Positions 24,719 to 32,580 of a DNA stretch of 64,000 nt are shown one piece after another. The position numbers and the translations under genes are program-made. Where the stretch lies: assembly GCA_965601475.1 (NCBI GenBank), contig OZ271832.1:4836001-4900000 (forward strand). Direction: 5' to 3'. The notes under the pieces were generated by a model that was not told where the DNA came from, searched no databases, and was given only the letters and a program-made list of their open reading frames with translations. Origin of the DNA: JAWPMT01 sp965601475. GTDB lineage: Bacteria; Bacteroidota; Bacteroidia; Cytophagales; Cyclobacteriaceae. The number at the start of each line of letters is the position of its first letter. The first letter of the stretch is position 1.

Positions 24719-27148
24719 ATGTTAAGAAATTACTTGCTTACCGGTTTCAGAAATCTAAAGCGAAATAGGGTCTATGCACTGCTAAACATCATAGGCCTGG
24801 CCTTGGGCATAGGCTGTGCTCTGGTCATATTCAAGGTGATTGATTATGAAATTAGCTACGATCAACATCATCAGAATTATGAGAATATCTATAGAGTCGT
24901 TTCCCAGGAAGTTCGACCTGACCGTGTAGATTTTGGCATGGGGGTACCTCATCCATTGGCACCTGCAATGAAATCTGAATTTCCTGAGGTTAAGGAGGTT
25001 GTGAGGACGCACTATGTCCAGTCTGCACAAATCAATACCCTGGACAATGATGAGATCGAAAAGAAATTCTTAGTAGAGGAGGGTATTGTCTATTCAGAGC
25101 CTGCTTTTTTTGAGATTTTTGATGTGGAGTGGCTAGCAGGGAACCCGGAGATGGCGCTTGCAAGACCCAATACAGCGGTCATAACTGCATCGGTTGCAAA
25201 CCAATTTTTCGGACTGGATGAACGCGATGCCGATGAAGCCGTTGGCCGGGTCATTCAGGAAAACAACAGGAACCGGTTCGAAATCGTCGGTGTCATTCGT
25301 GATTTTCCCGGGAATACCAATCTCCCCTTTAAGATTTTTTTGGAGTACTTCGGCCAGGGCGCTACGAATATCTATTTCCAGGAAGGGAAGAAGTGGAACA
25401 GTGTGGCTTCAAACACGAATGCCTATTTTCTCGGAAGCGAGGGTTTCTCTAAACGCGCTTTGGAAAGCAAACTTCCGAAGTTTGTTGAAAAATATCACGG
25501 CGAGGGCGAGTCGGAAGAGCGTATCTACAGCGTGCAGTCTCTTTCGGAAGTACATTACAGTAAGGATTATGAAAGCTATCAGAGCAATGTGCCAAAGCAG
25601 TCAATTTACGGGCTGGCCCTAATCGCGCTCTTTTTGGTACTGACCGCGTGTATCAATTTTATCAACCTGGCTACGGCGCAGGCTGCGAACCGATCAAAGG
25701 AGGTTGGCATTCGTAAGGCCATTGGAGTGTCAAAGTATCAGCTGGTTGTTCAATTTTTCGCTGAAGTACTGTTGATTACATTGATTGCGAGTGTGATTTC
25801 CCTTGCGATTGGAGAGGTCTTGTTCATCTACCTGGAGGAGGTTATCGGCTATCGCCTGACGCTCTTTCCCTTCAATGACTTGCCAACCATTGCATTTTTC
25901 GTGGGGATAGTGGTCATAGTCACATTCTTGTCTGCAGCATACCCTTCCTTCTTGCTTTCCAGGATGAACACGGTGATGGCGCTGAAAAATAAAATCACGG
26001 TAAAGCAGCATTCGGGTGGGCTCTCATTAAGAAAGGGTCTGGTCATTTTTCAGTTCGCGATCTCCCAGTTTATGATTATCGGGACGCTGGTCATCATTGC
26101 TCAAATGGATTATTTCCTGAACAAGGAGTTGGGTTTTGAGACAGAAGCCATCATTCTGACGCCTTTCCCTGATCCGGAAAATGCGACGAATAGAGAAAGG
26201 CTCAAACAGGAGTTGTTGTCTTCCTCAGCCATTCAGGAGGTGACCTTTTCGCTCAGTGCGCCGACGGGCACATCGAGCTCTCACTCGAATTTCAACTATG
26301 CACCTTTGAAATCTGAGGATAACTATCAGGGAAACTTCAAACCTGTAGATGCCAGCTACACTGAATTCTACGATATATCCATTCTGGCTGGCCGAAATCT
26401 GTTGGACAAAGACAGTAGCAACCTGGTGGTAATAAATCGAAAAATTGCCGACCTGATGGGTTTCCAAGGCAAATACGACGAAGTCCTGGGAGAGAAATTA
26501 TCGACAGGTTGGAATGGTGAGAAGCGAGTCGTTGGAGTTATGGAGAATTTCCACACGAAGTCCCTTCATGAAGATTTGGACTACGTGTTGCTGATGAACG
26601 AAACTAGCTTCTTCTACGAGTTGGCATTCAAAACAACGACTGGCAATTACCAGCAGGCCATCGACCACTTCGAAAAATCCTGGGAGGTAGTATTTCCTCA
26701 GTTTGTCTCTAGCTGGGCGTTTTATGATGAACAACTAGCGGATAATTATGAGAGTGAGCGAAGTATTTCTGCTTTGATGAAGCTGTTTTCGCTTATTTCT
26801 ATTGCTATTGGGTGCCTGGGTCTATACGGATTGATATCGTTCATTGCACAAAACAAGATGAAGGAAATTGGGGTAAGAAAGGTGCTGGGGGCGTCGGTAT
26901 TCAGTATTCTTAGCTTATTCTCTCGGGAGATCATTGTACTCATGATGATTGCCTTTGTGCTAGCGAGTCCCGTCGCCTATTGGGTACTCAAAGCGTGGTT
27001 GGAAGACTTCAAATTCAGTATTGGTATGGGTCCTGGCTATTTTGGTATTGCACTTTTGATATCGGCTTTCCTGGCCCTGGCCACCATCAGTCACCGGACG
27101 ATATCTTCGGCCATGTTAAATCCTGCAAGAACTTTAAAGGACGAATAG
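24719..27148 (+). CDS. MacB/FtsX-type ABC transporter permease
   Basis: Inner-membrane permease of 809 residues built of two MacB_PCD/FtsX halves. There is an N-terminal helix (about 20-40), a large periplasmic domain (45-285), three helices (about 290-410) and a short linker. A second membrane-anchoring helix (about 440-460), a second periplasmic domain and three C-terminal helices follow. The M-x-E-I-G-V-R-K-[AV]-[IL]-G motifs before the FtsX helices are seen twice (about 323-333 and 717-726). No ATPase gene is adjacent, so it must pair with one encoded elsewhere. Such permeases move lipoproteins, peptides or antimicrobials by mechanotransmission. Transcription from the sigma-54-type promoter at 24680 is predicted. 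GGAG at 24713-24716 is the ribosome site. Confidence 0.92.
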   Translation: MLRNYLLTGFRNLKRNRVYALLNIIGLALGIGCALVIFKVIDYEISYDQHHQNYENIYRVVSQEVRPDRVDFGMGVPHPLAPAMKSEFPEVKEVVRTHYVQSAQINTLDNDEIEKKFLVEEGIVYSEPAFFEIFDVEWLAGNPEMALARPNTAVITASVANQFFGLDERDADEAVGRVIQENNRNRFEIVGVIRDFPGNTNLPFKIFLEYFGQGATNIYFQEGKKWNSVASNTNAYFLGSEGFSKRALESKLPKFVEKYHGEGESEERIYSVQSLSEVHYSKDYESYQSNVPKQSIYGLALIALFLVLTACINFINLATAQAANRSKEVGIRKAIGVSKYQLVVQFFAEVLLITLIASVISLAIGEVLFIYLEEVIGYRLTLFPFNDLPTIAFFVGIVVIVTFLSAAYPSFLLSRMNTVMALKNKITVKQHSGGLSLRKGLVIFQFAISQFMIIGTLVIIAQMDYFLNKELGFETEAIILTPFPDPENATNRERLKQELLSSSAIQEVTFSLSAPTGTSSSHSNFNYAPLKSEDNYQGNFKPVDASYTEFYDISILAGRNLLDKDSSNLVVINRKIADLMGFQGKYDEVLGEKLSTGWNGEKRVVGVMENFHTKSLHEDLDYVLLMNETSFFYELAFKTTTGNYQQAIDHFEKSWEVVFPQFVSSWAFYDEQLADNYESERSISALMKLFSLISIAIGCLGLYGLISFIAQNKMKEIGVRKVLGASVFSILSLFSREIIVLMMIAFVLASPVAYWVLKAWLEDFKFSIGMGPGYFGIALLISAFLALATISHRTISSAMLNPARTLKDE

Positions 27149-27178
27149 AATTCAACCCAGCTGCTAAATCGTTTTGCA

Positions 27179-27186
27179 TATATTTG
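27179..27186 (+). promoter_or_regulatory. Bacteroidota -7 promoter box of the NSS transporter gene
   Basis: TATATTTG matches the TANNTTTG -7 consensus of the Bacteroidota primary sigma factor, 19 nt before the ATG at 27206. No good -33 TTG is seen at the expected distance. Confidence 0.5.
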
Positions 27187-27205
27187 ACGTTCTCCAAAAT
27201 TTGGG

Positions 27206-28705
27206 ATGTCAAAAACAGAATCATTTAGCAATCGCTGGGGAATCATACTGGCTTCATTGGGCATGGCCATTGGAGCCGGTAATTTGTGGCGTTTCCCCCG
27301 TCTTGCGGGTCAATACGGTGGCTCTTTTATCGTATTGTGGATTGTCTTTCTGTTTATTTGGTCAATCCCGCTGTTGCTCGCGGAGTTCTCGATTGGCAAA
27401 CGCTTCAGAAAAGGTGTCATAGGCTCATTTGGTGCTTTATCAGGCAAAAGGTTGGTCTGGATGGGCTTTTTCATCACAGTTTGTACGTTGGGGATCGCTT
27501 TTTACTATTCTGTCGTTACAGCCTGGGCCCTGCAGTACCTGGGTATTTCTATTGCCAATGCACTGTCGGGCTTCTCCATAGGGGAGAGGCTGTTGGTGGA
27601 TCCCGATTTTCTGAGTGCGCAGTGGGATGATATTGCCAATGCCAATGGTATAACCATAGGACTTTATATTCTGGTGGTTGTAGCAGGAATATCGGTGCTG
27701 GGGAGAGGTATTCAGAAGGGGCTCGAAAGAGCTAATAGAATATTGATCCCAAGTCTATTTGGATTGCTGCTGGTCATTGCGGTGATGGCCCTTAGTATGC
27801 CTAATGGATTGCAGGGCCTCGAATACATGTTTAGTGTAGATCGGTCTCTTTTTCTTGAACCAAAAGTTTGGATAGAGGCACTGAGCCAATCAGCCTGGTC
27901 TACCGGCGCAGGCTGGGGATTGATGATGACCATTTCATCCTACAGCCGTCAGAAAGAGGATATTACGCTCAATACATTCATAGGTGCTTTTGGGAACAAT
28001 ACGGCCTCCCTGGTGGCTGGAATGGCTATTATTCCATCTGTCTTTGCCCTGGCTAGTAGTAATGAAGAAGCCTTGCTGGCTTTGCAGGCTGGGAATCAAT
28101 CGCTCACGTTCATCATCATTCCTTCACTATTTGATACCTTCCAAGGAGGTGCTTTCCTGGCCATTGTGTTTTTCCTGGCACTGTTTTTCGCCGCCTTTAG
28201 TTCCCTGTTGCCCATGATTGAACTCTTCATCAGCAACCTTACGAACGTTGGTGCAAGCCGAAGGACAGCCGTCATATTTGTGGCATTCTTTTTTGTCCTG
28301 TTCGGATTTCCCTCTGCGTACAGCCTCGATTTCTTTAACAATCAGGATTGGGTCTGGGGAGTTGGATTGATTGTCTCCGGATTTTTTATCCTCTTAGTGA
28401 CGGTAAGATCCGGTGCTATTGGTTTCAAAAAGGCCTACATAGATGAAGATTCTGATTTCAAAGTCGCAGATCGCTACTTTCTGGGGGCTGTGTATTTGAA
28501 CCTGATCCTTGCGATATTTTTGATTTATTGGTGGCTGTCCCAAGGGTACAGCGAATATCCCTGGTTCGATGCTTCTGGTAAATGGAATCTCTTCGATGTA
28601 TACAGCAATGCCTCTGTGATTAGTCAGTGGGTCTTGGTAATGGTGGTAGGGGTTCTGATAAATGGGTTTCTCTACAAAAAGTTTGTAATTGATTATCAAA
28701 AATGA
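27206..28705 (+). CDS. Sodium-dependent NSS (SNF) family transporter
   Basis: Inner-membrane Na+ symporter of 499 residues with about 12 hydrophobic segments. Helix 1 carries the hallmark G-M-A-I-G-A-G-N-L-W-R-F-P (about residues 18-31), including the unwound Na+ and substrate site and the conserved R-F-P. Bacterial members import amino acids such as tryptophan, leucine, methionine or alanine. The stop overlaps the ATG of a 41-residue single-helix protein gene, an arrangement known for the methionine/alanine importer MetP-MetS. That suggests a methionine or alanine substrate, but this is inference from context. Confidence 0.93.
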   Translation: MSKTESFSNRWGIILASLGMAIGAGNLWRFPRLAGQYGGSFIVLWIVFLFIWSIPLLLAEFSIGKRFRKGVIGSFGALSGKRLVWMGFFITVCTLGIAFYYSVVTAWALQYLGISIANALSGFSIGERLLVDPDFLSAQWDDIANANGITIGLYILVVVAGISVLGRGIQKGLERANRILIPSLFGLLLVIAVMALSMPNGLQGLEYMFSVDRSLFLEPKVWIEALSQSAWSTGAGWGLMMTISSYSRQKEDITLNTFIGAFGNNTASLVAGMAIIPSVFALASSNEEALLALQAGNQSLTFIIIPSLFDTFQGGAFLAIVFFLALFFAAFSSLLPMIELFISNLTNVGASRRTAVIFVAFFFVLFGFPSAYSLDFFNNQDWVWGVGLIVSGFFILLVTVRSGAIGFKKAYIDEDSDFKVADRYFLGAVYLNLILAIFLIYWWLSQGYSEYPWFDASGKWNLFDVYSNASVISQWVLVMVVGVLINGFLYKKFVIDYQK

Positions 28706-28827
28706 GCCCGACCAGTCTCTTGAGCATGATTTTGATTTTGGGTATTGTGGTAGGAGGATTTGCTTACTTTCTATCCCTGGCCGTGCGTTACGAAAAGAAG
28801 AAAAAGAAAACAAATGGACAAAATTGA
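28702..28827 (+). CDS. Small single-helix protein, MetS-like NSS transporter subunit
   Basis: Protein of 41 residues. ATG 28702-28704 overlaps the transporter stop (ATGA), and TGA is at 28825-28827. One hydrophobic helix (about residues 5-27) is followed by a basic tail of consecutive lysines. Position, size and topology match the small subunit of methionine/alanine importers (MetS of Corynebacterium), which is needed for transport by its NSS partner. The next gene begins 14 nt inside it, so three genes are chained by overlap. Identity rests on topology and synteny. Confidence 0.72.
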   Translation: MSPTSLLSMILILGIVVGGFAYFLSLAVRYEKKKKKTNGQN

Positions 28828-29293
28828 TCCGCTAAATCAGGTAGCTGATTTTCACAGAACATTCAAACACCCTGTACTGGACAAACCACAAATACCTTCT
28901 GCAGAGCGGTGTAAACTACGCGTAGAGCTCTTGACCGAAGAGCTGAAGGAACTAGAACAGGCCATAAAGGACCAGGACGTCGTAGAAGTAGCCGACGCGC
29001 TCTGTGATATCCAATATGTCTTATCTGGTGCTGTGTTGGAATTTGGTCTGGGTGAGCAGTTTCGGGAGCTCTTTGATGAAGTCCAAAGGTCCAATATGAG
29101 TAAAGCATGTAAGACGCAGGAGGAAGCTGAGGCGACCGTGGAACACTATAAGAACGAGAGAAACACTGACTGCTATTACAAGCAAGTGGATGGACTATAT
29201 CTGGTGTATAGGTCTGAAGACAACAAAACGCTAAAATCGATCAATTATTCCGCTGCAGACCTTACTGCCATTATTGAGAGGAATAAGGGTTGA
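28814..29293 (+). CDS. MazG-like nucleoside triphosphate pyrophosphohydrolase
   Basis: All-alpha pyrophosphohydrolase of 159 residues from the ATG at 28814 (MDKIDPLNQVADFHRTF); the longer frame from 28760 lies inside the small transporter gene. The metal-binding E-E-x-x-E pattern is seen in L-T-E-E-L-K-E-L-E (about 37-45), with E-V-A-D-A-L-C-D-I-Q further on (about 56-65). The family removes pyrophosphate from NTPs or phosphoribosyl-ATP-like compounds, often as house-cleaning. The C-terminal 50 residues (N-T-D-C-Y-Y-K-Q onward) are extra. Coupled by overlap to the NSS transporter genes, without a known functional link. Confidence 0.85.
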   Translation: MDKIDPLNQVADFHRTFKHPVLDKPQIPSAERCKLRVELLTEELKELEQAIKDQDVVEVADALCDIQYVLSGAVLEFGLGEQFRELFDEVQRSNMSKACKTQEEAEATVEHYKNERNTDCYYKQVDGLYLVYRSEDNKTLKSINYSAADLTAIIERNKG

Positions 29294-29297
29294 TCGA

Positions 29298-29447
29298 TTA
29301 GAAAGGCTTATAGATACTTAGGCTATGGAAGTTTTGGATGAGCACTTCTCTGAAGATGTTTTGCTCTTCTGTCGCAAAAAATGCCATTAGTAAAACATAG
29401 ACCATAAAGAGTACTATCGTTTTACTCCACCTTTTTTTAAGTTTCAT
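29298..29447 (-). CDS. Small membrane protein of 49 residues
   Basis: An overlooked short frame starting at ATG 29445-29447 and ending at TAA 29298-29300. It begins with a basic M-K-L-K-K-R-W-S-K and is followed by one hydrophobic helix (about 10-25) and a C-terminal tail with I-F-R-E-V-L-I-Q-N-F. The positive-inside layout is that of a genuine single-pass inner-membrane protein. No strong ribosome site is visible, as is usual in Bacteroidota. Without homologs in hand this is a moderate call. Confidence 0.5.
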   Translation of the reverse strand: MKLKKRWSKTIVLFMVYVLLMAFFATEEQNIFREVLIQNFHSLSIYKPF

Positions 29448-29545
29448 CGTCTAGGGCGGTTGAGCTTAGTAATAATGTATAATTCCTATACATGTTCAAA
29501 GCTAAACCAATTATTTGCAGAATTGCAATACCCTAAACTAGGTAT

Positions 29546-30022
29546 TTACCTTACTTCCACTAAAAAGATTTTTGGATCATCACGGTCATGATCGTCTTCG
29601 AGGTAGACAAATATGCCATCTTCGTAGATCCAGTAGCCATCGTTTTCGGTGCTAAAGTGCTCCGTATCGTCGATGACCAGTTCACCGTATTTGTTGATTT
29701 CCCAGTAGGTATATTCTACATCTTCTTCGTCGAAGGCCTCTACATAAACGCGTAACTCGTTGTTTTTCTCGAATTCAAAATACACGTCTATGTTGTTGAT
29801 TATGCCCTTTACCATGCCGGAAACGCCACTTAGGATCACTTCTGCGATGATATTTCCCTCTTCCTCTACTTCTTCTTCCGCCTCTTCAAGGGCACTTTCA
29901 ATGTCGATTTTCAGTTTCCAGGTGGAACCGATCAAATCTTTCTCTGTGATCTTTTGTCCTAATACGGTGGCGGGGATGAATGCACCGAAACAGATGGCTG
30001 TGGCAAGTAGTATTGACTTCAT
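29546..30022 (-). CDS. Secreted acidic protein of unknown function
   Basis: Exported protein of 158 residues with a signal peptide ending near Gln23. The mature part begins I-T-E-K-D-L-I-G-S-T-W-K-L-K, a lipocalin-like opening, has a strongly acidic run around 45-55 (E-E-A-E-E-E-V-E-E-E-G), a hydrophobic stretch I-L-S-G-V-S-G-M-V-K-G-I and then alternating strands to the end. A lipocalin-like beta-barrel is possible. Its partner or ligand cannot be named. Divergent from ffh. Confidence 0.72.
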   Translation of the reverse strand: MKSILLATAICFGAFIPATVLGQKITEKDLIGSTWKLKIDIESALEEAEEEVEEEGNIIAEVILSGVSGMVKGIINNIDVYFEFEKNNELRVYVEAFDEEDVEYTYWEINKYGELVIDDTEHFSTENDGYWIYEDGIFVYLEDDHDRDDPKIFLVEVR

Positions 30023-30131
30023 TTGGTATTTTGTTATGCAAGGTACTGAATGATAGATTATACTGATTCTTAACGAAAAGGTTTCAGCTACATACCTTTA
30101 ATTGATAATTTTGAAATTCTAATTCAAGATC

Positions 30132-31451
30132 ATGTTTGATAGTTTAAGTGCGAAGCTGGATCGTGCGGTTAAGAACCTAAAGGGCCAGGGTAGAATCACG
30201 GAGATCAATGTTGCTTCGACCATAAAGGAGATCAGGAGAGCTTTGGTTGACGCTGACGTTAATTTCAAGGTTGCCAAAGATGTTACGGACTCGATAAGGG
30301 AGAAAGCCCTTGGGAGGGATGTATTGATTGCGGTTTCTCCTGGTCAGTTATTGACAAAAATCGTTGCCGAAGAGCTTACCTTGCTCATGGGCCAGGAGAA
30401 TGTGCCACTCAACCTTGAGGGGAATCCTAATGTAATTTTGATTTCTGGTCTGCAAGGTTCGGGTAAGACAACCTTTACGGGAAAGCTTGGCAACAGTCTG
30501 AAAAAGCACGGGCGTACTGTGCTGATGGCAGCATGCGACGTGTACCGACCCGCAGCCATCGATCAGCTGAAGGTCCTTGGGGAGCAGATTGATGTGGAGG
30601 TGTATGCAGAGCCCGAGAATAAGAATCCTGTGGAAATAGCCAAAGCGGCCGTGAAGTATGGTAAGGCGCAGGGCAAGAAGACGATCATTATTGATACCGC
30701 CGGTCGATTGGCAGTGGACGAGGAGATGATGCAGGAGATCGAAGCCGTGAAGAAAGCGATCAGTCCTTCTGAGACCTTGTTTGTAGTGGATGCCATGACA
30801 GGTCAGGATGCGGTCAATACAGCAAAGACATTCAATGAGAGGCTGGATTTTGATGGTGTAGTACTGACCAAGCTTGATGGCGATACACGTGGTGGTGCTG
30901 CTTTATCTATACGCAAACAGGTTGAGAAACCAATAAAATTTGTCAGCACTGGGGAGAAGCTGGATGCCTTGGATCTTTTCCATCCTGATCGGATGGCCAA
31001 CAGGATCCTTGGGATGGGGGATGTTGTGTCACTCGTGGAGAAGGCGCAACAGTCATTTGATCAGGAAGAGGCGAGGCGCATCAACAAGAAGATGCGAAAG
31101 AACCAATTTGGCTTTGATGATTTCCTTTCACAGATGGAGCAGATTAAGAAAATGGGAAACCTGAAAGACATCATGGGGATGATCCCAGGTGTTGGTAAAG
31201 CCATCAAGGATATCGATATTGATGACGACTCTCTAAAGCCGATAGAAGCTATCATAAAGTCCATGACACCTCAAGAGCGTTCCAATCCTGATTTGTTGAA
31301 TGGAAGTCGCCGTCAGCGGATCGCCAAAGGAAGTGGTACTTCTATTCAGGAAGTAAATCAACTACTGAAGCAATTTGAACAAATGCGCAAGATGATGAAG
31401 ACCATGAACAAAATGGGAGGTCAGAAGGCGCTACGCAATATGCTCAATTGA
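30132..31451 (+). CDS. ffh: Signal recognition particle protein Ffh
   Basis: GTPase of the signal recognition particle, 439 residues: it binds signal peptides of nascent membrane and secreted proteins and docks with FtsY. N domain 1-90; G domain with P-loop GLQGSGKT (106-113), D-V-Y-R-P-A, D-T-A-G-R and T-K-L-D-G-D-T-R-G-G; Met-rich M domain from about 320 with F-L-S-Q-M-E-Q-I-K-K-M and a C-terminal Q-M-R-K-M-M-K-T-M. Length and domains are canonical. The 3' end is 5 nt from the convergent pdhB stop, leaving no room for a terminator. The partner RNA is not in this window. Confidence 0.98.
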   Translation: MFDSLSAKLDRAVKNLKGQGRITEINVASTIKEIRRALVDADVNFKVAKDVTDSIREKALGRDVLIAVSPGQLLTKIVAEELTLLMGQENVPLNLEGNPNVILISGLQGSGKTTFTGKLGNSLKKHGRTVLMAACDVYRPAAIDQLKVLGEQIDVEVYAEPENKNPVEIAKAAVKYGKAQGKKTIIIDTAGRLAVDEEMMQEIEAVKKAISPSETLFVVDAMTGQDAVNTAKTFNERLDFDGVVLTKLDGDTRGGAALSIRKQVEKPIKFVSTGEKLDALDLFHPDRMANRILGMGDVVSLVEKAQQSFDQEEARRINKKMRKNQFGFDDFLSQMEQIKKMGNLKDIMGMIPGVGKAIKDIDIDDDSLKPIEAIIKSMTPQERSNPDLLNGSRRQRIAKGSGTSIQEVNQLLKQFEQMRKMMKTMNKMGGQKALRNMLN

Positions 31452-31456
31452 TTCGT

Positions 31457-32434
31457 TTAGCGATAACATACTGCCCTGGCGGCTTCCAGGGTCCTTTTTA
31501 CATTGGGAAGAATTTCCTCGATAAGCGTGGGCGCATAGGGGAGAGGTAAGTCTCTGCTATTAACACGATGAATTGGCGCATCCAGGAAATCAAAAGCCTG
31601 CCTTTGGACCTGATGACTAATGTCGGTGGAGATAGAGGCTAGCGGCCACGCTTCTTCTATGATCACGAGGCGGTTGGTTTTTTTCACGGAATTGATGATG
31701 GTTTCATAATCCAGAGGTCTTACCGATCTCAGGTCTATTACTTCCGCGTTGATGTCTTCTTTGGCCAGTTCGATGGCAGCCTCATCTACGATCTTCATCA
31801 TTTTCCCAAATGACACCAAAGTCACGTCTGATCCTTCTTTCACCACATGTGCTTTACCGATCTCAAGCGTGTATTCCTCTTCAGGAACCTCTCCTTTATC
31901 GCCATACATCAACTCTGACTCCATAAATATCACCGGGTCGTTGTCACGTATTGATGACTTCAGCAGTCCCTTGGCATCGTAGGGGTTAGAAGGAACGACT
32001 ACCTTGAGTCCAGGGGTATTGGCATACCAGTTTTCAAAGTTCTGTGAGTGTTGTGAGCTGAGTTGTCCGGCATTTCCGGTAGGGCCACGAAAAACTATCG
32101 GCACACTGTACTGACCTCCTGACATTGACATCATTTTAGCCGCACTATTGATGACCTGATCAATGGCGACAAGCGAGAAATTGAAGGTCATGAATTCAAT
32201 GATGGGTCTGAGGCCGTTCATGGCGGCTCCAACGCCTATTCCGGCAAAACCAAGTTCGGTGATGGGTGTGTCTATGACTCGTTTTGCTCCAAATTCGTCA
32301 AGCATACCTTGGCTTACTTTGTAAGCCCCGTTATATTCAGCCACTTCTTCTCCCATGAGAAAGATATTTCCATCTTTTCTCATTTCTTCAGACATGGCTT
32401 CTCTCAATGCTTCGCGAAACTGAATAGTGCGCAT
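31457..32434 (-). CDS. pdhB: Pyruvate dehydrogenase E1 component, beta subunit
   Basis: Beta subunit of the thiamine-diphosphate E1 enzyme that decarboxylates pyruvate and passes the acetyl group to E2, 325 residues. Recognisable blocks: F-L-M-G-E-E-V-A-E-Y-N-G-A-Y (25-38) with the ThDP-contacting Glu, D-T-P-I-T-E-L-G-F-A-G-I-G, V-V-P-S-N-P-Y-D-A-K-G-L-L, and a C-terminal D-L-R-S-V-R-P-L-D. The neighbourhood has no alpha subunit, E2 or E3, so the complex is encoded at scattered loci, as is frequent in Bacteroidota. E1-beta of branched-chain 2-oxoacid dehydrogenase is a less likely alternative. Confidence 0.93.
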   Translation of the reverse strand: MRTIQFREALREAMSEEMRKDGNIFLMGEEVAEYNGAYKVSQGMLDEFGAKRVIDTPITELGFAGIGVGAAMNGLRPIIEFMTFNFSLVAIDQVINSAAKMMSMSGGQYSVPIVFRGPTGNAGQLSSQHSQNFENWYANTPGLKVVVPSNPYDAKGLLKSSIRDNDPVIFMESELMYGDKGEVPEEEYTLEIGKAHVVKEGSDVTLVSFGKMMKIVDEAAIELAKEDINAEVIDLRSVRPLDYETIINSVKKTNRLVIIEEAWPLASISTDISHQVQRQAFDFLDAPIHRVNSRDLPLPYAPTLIEEILPNVKRTLEAARAVCYR

Positions 32435-32528
32435 GGGTTATTTTTTAAGTCCAGTGCGAAAATACACCGCGATACTCAAATTGGGCGAGACTATCTTTTC
32501 AAAAATTCAAGTGTTGAGATGTAGGAAT

Positions 32529-32558
32529 AAAAAAAAGCCCTCATGATTGAGGGCTTTT
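32529..32558 (-). terminator. Intrinsic terminator of the OmpA-TPR gene
   Basis: Stem AAAAGCCCTCA (32533-32543) and TGAGGGCTTTT (32548-32558) with a TGAT loop. On the minus strand a run of eight T follows (complement of 32529-32536). It lies 22 nt after the stop of the OmpA-TPR gene. Confidence 0.92.
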
Positions 32559-32580
32559 AGCTCTGTTTCGTATTAGTGAT

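Noticed and set aside
28760..28813. Upstream start of the MazG-like gene
   Set aside because: This part is within the small transporter subunit gene and its residues do not resemble the family; ATG 28814 begins the real domain.
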